Shown: piece by piece, positions 33,901 through 39,759 of the stretch
Layout: every line of letters begins with the position of its first letter
How positions within the stretch are numbered: position 1 is the first letter of the stretch
Assembly: GCA_020847415.1 (NCBI GenBank)
Contig: JADLBZ010000289.1
Span: 1-39,759, forward strand
Reading direction: 5' to 3'
Source: Planctomycetota bacterium
GTDB lineage: Bacteria > Planctomycetota > UBA8742 > UBA2392
DNA: 39,759 bases
The notes under the pieces: model-generated
The model's input: the letters and a program-made list of their open reading frames with translations, nothing else
Database searches by the model: none
Told to the model about the DNA's origin: nothing
Program-made: the position numbers and the translations under genes

Positions 33901-34715
33901 ATTTCAACCACGCCATTGCCTACATCGAGTACGCCGATGGCACCGGCCAGTTCGTGGACGGGACCGCCACCTACAACGGCATGGATGAACTGCCCGGCGG
34001 CGATGCCGGGGCCGCAGTGGTGATTGTACGGCCCGAGGGCGGCGTGGTGACCCGCGTGCCTACCCCGGCTGCAGCGGCGGACTGCGAGACGGACGAAATC
34101 GAGGCCGAGTTCGTGGCGGGCGGGGCGCTGCGCCTTACGGTGAAGCGCACCGCGGTGGGGGATTCCGCTTCCAGCCTGCGCGCGCAGTTTGAGCGCGAGG
34201 GCGACCGCAAGCGGCAACTTGAGATGGAATGGGCCGAGTTCTTCCCCGGCGCCCGCGTCTCGGGCATCAGCACCGGCGACCTGGCTGATCTGTCGGCCGT
34301 TCCTGAGATCCGCTACACCGTGGAGCTGCCCGGCGCCGTCACCGAGCGTGAGGGCAGCCGCGTGTTGCGCCTGGCCCCCAACCCGCGCGAGTGGGGCAAG
34401 ACCGCATTTGCCGCCTTGACCACGCGCAAGACCGCCCTGCTGTTGACCGCCCCGTTCTCCAGGCGCGCGGTTTGGCGCTTCCGGTTGCCCCAAGGCTTCC
34501 AGGCCGGGGCCTTGCCCGCTGCGCTGAAGGCCGAGCACGCCCGCGTGAGTTGTGCATTCTCGGCGGCGCTGGAAGAAGAGGGACGCGTGCTGCGCGTCGA
34601 GCGCAGTTACGAGATCCTGGGCGGAGCCGTGACTCCCGCCGAGTACGCCGAGTTTCGCAAGGTGCTGCAGCAGTTTGACCAGGCCGAGGCGCAGACCCTG
34701 GCCCTGAAGAAATGA
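30948..34715 (+). CDS. Secreted TPR/DUF3857/transglutaminase-like giant protein
   Basis: The 1255-residue protein has a signal peptide (ends near PAPAQPAE), a helical N-terminal part with TPR-like repeats (about 440-690), a DUF3857 beta domain (about 690-900) and a transglutaminase/protease-like core (about 900-1010). The core keeps the triad: Cys944 in GDCKDKA, His988 in FNHAIAYI and Asp1004 in FVDGTA. A DUF2569/DUF3858-like beta region closes it. Start ATG at 30948 has GGAGGA at 30938-30943. It overlaps the next gene by 4 bp (ATGA). Function unknown; such proteins act on or bind envelope protein or peptidoglycan substrates. A crosslinking or protease activity is possible, as the triad is intact. 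Confidence 0.88.
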   Translation: MKRGLALMPFVFALAVVPLAPVPAPAQPAEAPAPAVLDAAELAMWQAWLRADLPASYAAAQSLLENPGLEGERFRVALALQGRAADELAWSEAQLRDLSALVLAREGEPEGDLARWELMGRLRKLGRLDDIAGHTRALGLVTNCWVCGPFANDRGQGFEDVLPPEEGFSPEGVYEGKDGRQVRFRRLPATPLDGTINLGAMLRPNEEVAAFVMTAFFADTPCTLTLRVAASGPVKIWRLGRVAVDGEGAELEAASPLGVPVLEEDVEHPAGFDQACCALNLRQGWNVLVLKAGIAEGDGLLRLRLPGVRQAADDAELAAAFAAVRAAPESPVVEDVPAKPGEFHAAAAELLSPRRDSTSTMPRLWMDNLLNRLGKGPAPADAAVLHYIAAWANRASTVVLAGKEENRRHELLERCLQLDPAAARAALEIAQYYTNTFSSPSSAAEYARRAVTLRPGWLEARLFASRVVQMKGLTTEVERELLKLQKDFPDHPGVLKYAGYYAGLRENYALSNQLFEAALRADHTDEYARGRLLERACQRGDSAAALRFAAQQRRLDPFDTGAASLLAAMFLAGGQHSLAERELEAALRIAPEDDELLALLGRVYASWAAAEKGERAAELRGKSLQAVRDALASNPNRQDLERYLEFADSVRPKFEELLQEDIDARIREALAAPAGGDDPYEVVYRDTITVVNEDGTTAQYQQLALRVNNDLGREALQSHGVPAGGDQQGRCVGARLWRADGAVEEGRRSQFEASFPPLEVGDIVHLRFRVADREQSFFGEFYGALEPVGDYVPVREQRLVWVLPPGREFYEYRTGAAPARAESTVEGRRVWTYTARNLAKLPDEPLAPPIHQLAPTVQISTYRDWKEFGRWYYNLIRKQMEPTPEMKAKVEELTRGLKTEQERARAVYTWVVTQVRYNADWHFGVHGYKPFSAGAVFARCIGDCKDKALLICTMLGIAGVRAYPVIISLEPFRGQEDITLPMPHHFNHAIAYIEYADGTGQFVDGTATYNGMDELPGGDAGAAVVIVRPEGGVVTRVPTPAAAADCETDEIEAEFVAGGALRLTVKRTAVGDSASSLRAQFEREGDRKRQLEMEWAEFFPGARVSGISTGDLADLSAVPEIRYTVELPGAVTEREGSRVLRLAPNPREWGKTAFAALTTRKTALLLTAPFSRRAVWRFRLPQGFQAGALPAALKAEHARVSCAFSAALEEEGRVLRVERSYEILGGAVTPAEYAEFRKVLQQFDQAEAQTLALKK

Positions 34716-37700
34716 GCTTGCCCATGCCCGCCCGAATGCTGCTGCTTGTCCTGTTGCTGGCCTGCCCGCTGGCAGCGCAGGACTACGCCGCGCTGGAGAC
34801 GCTGTTCCTGCACGAGAGTATCCGCCGCCACGACCTGGACTCCCACGCCCAGGCCATGCTGAAGGTGCTGGAGGCCAGGCCCGACAGCGTGGAAGGCCTG
34901 TTGGCGCTTGGCCTGCTGGTGGACCTGCGCGAGGAACTGGCTGATGACCAGCCCCTGCATGATGCGTTGCAGCGCCTGAGCCCCGACGACTTCCGCGTCT
35001 GCGGGCGCTGGGCCGGCGAATACGCGCAGGCCTGGGTTACAGTGGCTCGCGAGCGCTCCAGCGACGTGGCCTGGCAGGCCGTGGCCCGGCGCTGGCGCGG
35101 CGTAACCGAGTTCGCGTGGGTCGGCCCCTTTGCCGAGGCGGGACCCGCTGCCCACGACGACTGCTTCGCGCCTGAAGCCGCGCTGGATTTCTCGGCGGTC
35201 TACGACGGTCCCTTCGGGCCGGTGCGCTGGCAGCCCGTGCGCCACTTTGACCCCCTGGACGAAGAACTCAACCTCTACCAGCAGCTTCGCCACCCCGGTT
35301 GCGGGCACTTCTTGGCTACTGTGCTGGTCAGCGAGGCCGACCGCCCCGTGGTGTTGAAGCTGGGCCTGGACAGCCCCTGCAAGCTGTGGCTGAACGGCGA
35401 GCCGCTGCTGGATGCCGACACCCGCCGCAACGACCTGCCGGATGCCGTGCTGAACGTGAACCTGCGCCGCGGCCGCAACACGCTGCTGCTGAAAGTGAGC
35501 GCCATCGGCTCGGTGGCGCTGCGCCTGCGCGAGCCGAGTGGCGCCCCGGCGGCGGGCGTGCTGGCCACCGTACCGGGTGCGGATGCGCCGCTTACGGCCG
35601 TTCGCAGCGGGCCGTTCCGGTTCACCACCGTCACGCCGCCGGAGGCCGAGCCGTTGCTGGCCGCCAACCCCACCGCCCCCCGCGAACGCGCCCTGCGCGC
35701 CCTGGCCCTGGGTTTGATCTACGGCGCCCACAACCTGCGCGAACAGAGCAGCGAGTTCATCGAGGAGGCCTTTGCCGCCCAGCCGCAGGACGCCCTGGTG
35801 CGGCTGCACTTCCTGCGCATGACGCAGGAGAGCCCGCTGTACGCACGGGGCGAACGGCAGCGCCTGCAGCGTGAGATTCCCGCTGCACTGCTGGCCGCCG
35901 AGCCGGCGCTGGTGCCGGCGCGCCTGCTGCTGGCGCAATCCCTGGCGCGTGACGACTGCTTTGCCGAGGCCGCGGCCCAGCTGGAGCTGGCTGCCAAGGA
36001 CGCGCCCGGCAACTTCCGCATCCCGCTGGAACTGGCGGCCCTGTTCCAGCGTGCGGGCTGGCCCGCCGAGTGGGGGGCTGCCCTGAACCGTGCGCTCGCC
36101 ATGACGCCCGAAGCCCCCGCCGTACGCAAGGCAGCCGCGCGCTTCTACAGCCTGAACGACGCCCTGGGCCGCGAAGTGGAACAGTGGCAGGCCCTGCTCA
36201 AGACTCACCCCGGCCACCGTGACGCCATGGCCACGCTGATCACGCGGCTGTTGCGCGTGGGCGACAACGCGGGCGCCCTGAAGCTGGCGCGCCAGCAGGT
36301 GGCGGCAGCACCCGGCAGCGACTTCGCGCTGCAACGGCTGGCCGAGGTGCAGGTGGCCTCGGGCGCGCTGGCCGCTGCCTTGGAGTGCTACGAAGAGCTG
36401 GCCCGGCGGAGCGTAACGCCTGAGGAAGCGCTGCACGACGCCGCCCGGGCCTGCCTGCAACTGGGCGACGACGCCCGCGCGCAGGAGCTGCTGGCCCGGG
36501 TGCTGAAGGCCGCCCCGGAGCGCCACACCGCCCGCCGCCAGTTGCAGCACATGCGCGGCGAGAGCGAAGACTGCTGGTCGGCCCACGCCGTGACGCTGGA
36601 TGAAGCCCGCCGCCACGACATCAAGGCCGCCGACTTCCCCCGTGCCAATTCGTGCCTGTTGCTGGATGAGCTGATCCAGTACGTTTACCCCGACGGCAGC
36701 TCGCTGTCGTTTGTCCACCAGGTGCGCAAGGTGCTGACCCAGGCCGGCGTGGACGAGCGCGGTCGCGAGCGCCCGGCAGGCGAGATCCTGTGGGCTCGCA
36801 CCATCAAGCCCGACGGCCGCGTGCTTGAACCCATTACCCACGCGGGCAACCAGATTGAGTATCCCGGCGTCGAGATCGGCGCCCTGCTGGACCTTGCCTA
36901 CCTGGTGCGCACCGAGAGCAACGCCTGGTCCAGCCTGATGGGCGACCGTTTCTTCTTCGGCGACGACGAGCTGCGCGAGCCCTTTGCCATCAGCCGTTTC
37001 GTAGTCAACGCGCCCTCCGGCATGCGCCTTGAGCCGCGCCTGCACAACCTGCAGCCGGGGCCGGGTGTCACCATCAAGCGCGAAGACACGGACGGGCGGG
37101 TGGTTCTCACGTGGGACGTGCGCAAGCCCAGCCACCCCGAGCAGGAGGTGTTCATGCCCTCCGCGCTGGAGTTCATCCCCTGGGTTGAATTTGTGCTGCC
37201 CCGCGATTGGCGCCGCAAGGGCCGCGAGCTGGCCGACGAAGCGCTGCCGCTCATGCGCACTACTCGTGCCCTGCGCGAGCACGCCCTGGCACTGACCGCC
37301 GGTCTGGCCACCGACGAGGCCAAGGCCCGGGCCATCTACCAGTGGGTAAACGCGACCCTGACCACCACAGGCGATGCCTCGAATGCCCACCAGGCGCTCA
37401 AGGCCAAGGCCGGCAGCCGCGAGGACCTGTTTGTCGCCCTGTGTGCCGGCGCCGGCGTGCGGCTTGGCTTTGCCCTTGCCGACCAGGCAGCACCGTTTCG
37501 CGCCCCGGAGGAAGAGGACCTTGCCCTGCCCTTCTGGATGTACCCGCGACTGAAGGACTTCGAGCGCCGCTTTGTCGTGCTGCGCGGCGACAACGGCCAA
37601 CCGGTCTATCTCACGTTGTCGGAGCGCCTGCGGCCCTTTGGCGACGTGCCCGCCCGCTGGGCGGGAGCCTCCGCCATAGTGTGGCAGGACTCGCGCCTGG

Positions 37701-38377
37701 CACTGACGCAGCTTCCCGGCGGCAGCGCCCGGCGCGACCGTTTCGAGAACCGGGCTGTCATTGAGCTTGCCGCCGATGGCAGCGCCGGCTTGAAGGGCAG
37801 CATCACGCAGTCCGGCGACCGCTGCTGGAACGACAAAGACGCCTTGCGCTCGGTGCCCCAGGATGAACTCTGCACGCGCCTGGAGCAGGAAATCGCCGGT
37901 ATCTTCCCGGGCTTTGAAGTCGAGCGCTGCCTGTTCCCCGACCTGGAGTCGGCGGGCACACCACTGGCTCGCGAGTTCGAGGGCCGCCTGCCCGCCCTGG
38001 CGGAGGCCCGCGACGGCGGCCTGGTGCTGGACCTTCCCGCCGAGAAGCTGGGTGCCTTGCTGGCGGTGCTGGTGGGGCAGGAGACGCGCAAGACCGACAT
38101 CGTGCTGGACTTTGAGCTGCACCAGGACGACGAGGTGCGTATCAAGGCTCCTCAGGGATATGTGTTCCGCAACCTGCCCGCGGACGTGGTCTTCCCGACC
38201 GCGCCCGTGCTGTACTCGTTGACCTACCGGCTGGAGGGGGACGATCTGGTCATCCGCCGTACCCTGGCACTGGGTCCCGGTCGCGTGGGGCCGCACGTCT
38301 ACGGTTTGCTGGTCGAACAGGTGCGCAAAGTGCGCGAAGCAGAAGGAGTGCGGCTGGACCTTGCCAAGGCTGAATAG
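34712..38377 (+). CDS. Secreted TPR/DUF3857/transglutaminase-like paralogue with degenerate active site
   Basis: The 1221-residue protein has the same plan as its upstream neighbour: signal peptide (ends near LAAQD), helical TPR region (about 400-640), DUF3857-like domain (about 650-850) and a transglutaminase-like fold (about 860-990). The position of the catalytic Cys reads AGSREDLF, with Ser902 in place of Cys, and I cannot find the matching His and Asp. It is likely a non-catalytic partner or scaffold. The start overlaps the stop of the upstream gene by four bases (ATGA), so the two are translationally coupled. They arose by duplication. Confidence 0.86.
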   Translation: MSLPMPARMLLLVLLLACPLAAQDYAALETLFLHESIRRHDLDSHAQAMLKVLEARPDSVEGLLALGLLVDLREELADDQPLHDALQRLSPDDFRVCGRWAGEYAQAWVTVARERSSDVAWQAVARRWRGVTEFAWVGPFAEAGPAAHDDCFAPEAALDFSAVYDGPFGPVRWQPVRHFDPLDEELNLYQQLRHPGCGHFLATVLVSEADRPVVLKLGLDSPCKLWLNGEPLLDADTRRNDLPDAVLNVNLRRGRNTLLLKVSAIGSVALRLREPSGAPAAGVLATVPGADAPLTAVRSGPFRFTTVTPPEAEPLLAANPTAPRERALRALALGLIYGAHNLREQSSEFIEEAFAAQPQDALVRLHFLRMTQESPLYARGERQRLQREIPAALLAAEPALVPARLLLAQSLARDDCFAEAAAQLELAAKDAPGNFRIPLELAALFQRAGWPAEWGAALNRALAMTPEAPAVRKAAARFYSLNDALGREVEQWQALLKTHPGHRDAMATLITRLLRVGDNAGALKLARQQVAAAPGSDFALQRLAEVQVASGALAAALECYEELARRSVTPEEALHDAARACLQLGDDARAQELLARVLKAAPERHTARRQLQHMRGESEDCWSAHAVTLDEARRHDIKAADFPRANSCLLLDELIQYVYPDGSSLSFVHQVRKVLTQAGVDERGRERPAGEILWARTIKPDGRVLEPITHAGNQIEYPGVEIGALLDLAYLVRTESNAWSSLMGDRFFFGDDELREPFAISRFVVNAPSGMRLEPRLHNLQPGPGVTIKREDTDGRVVLTWDVRKPSHPEQEVFMPSALEFIPWVEFVLPRDWRRKGRELADEALPLMRTTRALREHALALTAGLATDEAKARAIYQWVNATLTTTGDASNAHQALKAKAGSREDLFVALCAGAGVRLGFALADQAAPFRAPEEEDLALPFWMYPRLKDFERRFVVLRGDNGQPVYLTLSERLRPFGDVPARWAGASAIVWQDSRLALTQLPGGSARRDRFENRAVIELAADGSAGLKGSITQSGDRCWNDKDALRSVPQDELCTRLEQEIAGIFPGFEVERCLFPDLESAGTPLAREFEGRLPALAEARDGGLVLDLPAEKLGALLAVLVGQETRKTDIVLDFELHQDDEVRIKAPQGYVFRNLPADVVFPTAPVLYSLTYRLEGDDLVIRRTLALGPGRVGPHVYGLLVEQVRKVREAEGVRLDLAKAE

Positions 38378-38439
38378 GGGCGGCGCCTGCGCTGCCTCTG
38401 CGCCCTTGTCGCCAACCCTTGCCGCGCTATGGTGCAGCC

Positions 38440-38829
38440 ATGGCAAACTGGACTGAAGCCCAACGGCAGGACATCGTAAAGCGGCTGCAGGAGCGGGGCG
38501 TGAGCCGTCCCTGCTCGCGCTGCGGCAGCGACAAATTCGCGCTGGTCGAGGGCTATGCCGTGTTCGGCATGGTTCCCGCCCTGGAAGCCGAGAGCGTGCA
38601 GAACCTGGTGCCCAGCGCCGTGGTGGCTTGCGGCCGTTGCGGCTACCTGACCTTCCATGCCCTGGGTGCTTTGGGCCTGCTCAGCAAGGACCAGCCCTTG
38701 CCCCCCGGTACGCGGCAGGAAGTCGTGGATGCGGGTACGAAGCAGGAAGCCGTGGACTCCGGCACGAATCGCCCGCCGGCCGTCCAGCCCCCGACTTCGG
38801 CGGAGCGTCCCGCACCAGCACGCTCGTAG
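38440..38829 (+). CDS. Zinc-ribbon protein of unknown function
   Basis: The 129-residue protein has two CXXCG knuckles, CSRCGSDKF (about 25) and CGRCGYLTFHALG (about 65), forming a zinc ribbon as in many small bacterial proteins. The C-terminal tail is Pro/Thr/Glu-rich and holds a duplicated nine-residue unit ([R/K]QE[V/A]VD[A/S]GT). ATG at 38440 is preferred to an upstream TTG in the same frame. No ribosome site is clear. It follows the transglutaminase-like pair by 62 bp and may be the last gene of that unit. The role is not known; related zinc ribbons sit in regulators and ribosome-associated factors. Confidence 0.75.
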   Translation: MANWTEAQRQDIVKRLQERGVSRPCSRCGSDKFALVEGYAVFGMVPALEAESVQNLVPSAVVACGRCGYLTFHALGALGLLSKDQPLPPGTRQEVVDAGTKQEAVDSGTNRPPAVQPPTSAERPAPARS

Positions 38830-38932
38830 CTGTTGGCGAACCCGGCGAAGTGTGGCCTGTACGGCGCCCGGCTATTGGCCCGCGCACACTACGACGCACG
38901 CATCGCCGGCGTATGGACAGGCTGCATCGGCG

Positions 38933-39229
38933 CTAGTTCACGCCGCCCGAAACCACGGCGCCGCCCGTTGCGCTTACTGTGTTGTTGGCAGGTGCCGAAG
39001 CTTTGCGCAGCACGGCGTCCGCAATGTGCACCGCCTCGGTCGCGATCTTGTCGTGCGTGGCTGGACCGGGGCCGTTTTCAGCCATGATTGCGGGCGCAAT
39101 GGCAGCCGCAATGGCTACCGCCGCGCACTCGCGCTTGGTCATGCCCGGCTGGGTGGGATAGTTCTGGCCATCGGCTTTGTGGCTGGCCAGGGGAAACGCA
39201 GCGCCGAGGTTGGGGCCGGTGTTGGGCAC
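38933..39229 (-). CDS. Small protein of unknown function (GMTKRE family)
   Basis: A 98-residue protein from GTG at 39229, which has AAGGA six bases upstream; ATG at 39262 is a possible alternative in the same frame. The sequence PTQPGMTKRECAAVAIAAAI followed by a helix with IADAVL matches the pattern of short proteins (often G[L/M][T/S]KRE[Y/W]xA) common in phages and in bacterial genomes next to phage genes. Function unknown. The gap 38830-38932 holds nothing I can identify. Confidence 0.6.
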   Translation of the reverse strand: MPNTGPNLGAAFPLASHKADGQNYPTQPGMTKRECAAVAIAAAIAPAIMAENGPGPATHDKIATEAVHIADAVLRKASAPANNTVSATGGAVVSGGVN

Positions 39230-39342
39230 GGATGTTCCTTGCAAGTGCTTCAGCCGCAGCATAGGGGCTGCTGCCGCCAAAGGCCGCACCGTGCAGCAAA
39301 TGTTGACATGCGGCACAACGCACGAAGCGCACAGCCGGCGCG

Positions 39343-39759
39343 TTACCGAATCAGGTGTTGGGGCGGGCCTTCGCGCAGCAAAGCTATCGCGTCGGCAGCC
39401 AGCAGTCCCGTCTCCAGGTGATAGCCCTCAGCGTGGGCACAGCCGCACTTCAGGCCGTAGGCTGACGTGATGCTTAGAAACTGATCCACAAAGCCCGGCC
39501 GTGACATGCGTGTAAGCGCCTCGCCCGCGGGCGTCGCGGCGGTCACGAACTGGCTGCGATAGGCCAGGATCGCCGCCTTCTTGGTCTCGATCACGGCCGA
39601 GATGTCCACGTAGAAGCTGGGCTCGAAGTGCCGGCTGTAGCGCGCGTGCACCAGGCGGCGGGTGGGGGGGGGCGGCTCGGGCAGCGAGTAGCCCTTGAGT
39701 GCCGCAAAGTGCACGGCGCGGCGCACCAGTCGTGCCGCCGCCTCGTGGTCCGGGTGGTG
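39343..39759 (-). CDS. bshB1: BshB1-like N-acetylglucosaminyl-malate deacetylase, 5' truncated
   Basis: The reading frame runs into the right edge of the window, so the N-terminal part is missing; the visible 138 residues are the C-terminal half of an LmbE-family zinc deacetylase. Visible features: HHPDHEAA at the window edge (a metal-site region), then RRAVHFAALKGY, FYVDISAVIETKKAAILAYRSQF and AYGLKCGCAHAEGYHLE, which is the BshB1-type pattern. BshB1 removes the acetyl group from GlcNAc-malate in bacillithiol synthesis. If correct, the host makes or once made bacillithiol. The family match is good, but the substrate is inferred. Confidence 0.8.
   Translation of the reverse strand, partial: HHPDHEAAARLVRRAVHFAALKGYSLPEPPPPTRRLVHARYSRHFEPSFYVDISAVIETKKAAILAYRSQFVTAATPAGEALTRMSRPGFVDQFLSITSAYGLKCGCAHAEGYHLETGLLAADAIALLREGPPQHLIR

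Noticed and set aside
34607-38446. Long minus-strand open frame opposite the second transglutaminase-like gene
   Set aside because: Shadow of a strongly supported gene; Gln/His/Gly/Val-rich sequence without domains.
38933-39229. Prophage remnant
   Set aside because: One short phage-like protein with no integrase, portal or tail gene nearby is not enough.

Overview
The window is GC-rich (roughly two thirds G+C) bacterial chromosome, densely packed with genes, many of them exported. A complete alternative complex III operon, a UAP1-like nucleotide-sugar pyrophosphorylase, very large secreted coiled-coil and TPR/transglutaminase proteins and a FlhF-type GTPase together suggest a free-living Gram-negative from an under-cultured phylum. 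Planctomycetota is my best guess; no rRNA or other marker in the window settles it. No tRNA, rRNA, CRISPR array, prophage or insertion sequence with a transposase was seen.

Layout. 1-1425: 3' part of an EIIA-diadenylate cyclase fusion (c-di-AMP synthesis). 1485-3314: secreted protein with internal repeats. 3348-4322 (-): moaA. 4561-9476: two secreted coiled-coil proteins. 9861-19263: respiratory operon, membrane-anchored dihaem cytochrome c, NarI-like membrane protein, then actA-B-C-D-E-F, closed by an intrinsic terminator. 19526-20104: HNH endonuclease, preceded by a promoter and a possible small RNA or attenuator. 20194-21381: flhF without other flagellar genes. 21700-25359 (-): UAP1-like pyrophosphorylase and a proline-rich membrane protein with four D-x-T-[V/M]-F motifs. 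25532-27023: divergent DNA methyltransferase and dienelactone-hydrolase-like gene whose start codons overlap. 27185-27538: small unknown gene. 27777-30467: prmC and a MarR regulator (-), divergent from an O-methyltransferase with a basic tail. 30948-38377: two overlapping giant TPR/DUF3857/transglutaminase-like proteins. 38440 to end: a zinc-ribbon protein, a small unknown gene and a partial bshB1.

How the genes work together. The act operon encodes a membrane quinol:electron-acceptor oxidoreductase that replaces the bc1 complex. The extra NarI-like subunit and dihaem cytochrome suggest an extended version. The two giant transglutaminase-like proteins are translationally coupled paralogues; the first keeps the Cys-His-Asp triad and the second has lost the Cys.

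The most unusual signal is two families of structured intergenic repeats. Family B (about 148 bp, two copies) begins exactly at the TAG stop codon of the upstream gene in both copies and has terminal inverted repeats. Family A (66 bp, three copies, always downstream of a plus-strand gene) is built from nested dyads. Neither family matches an element I recognise.
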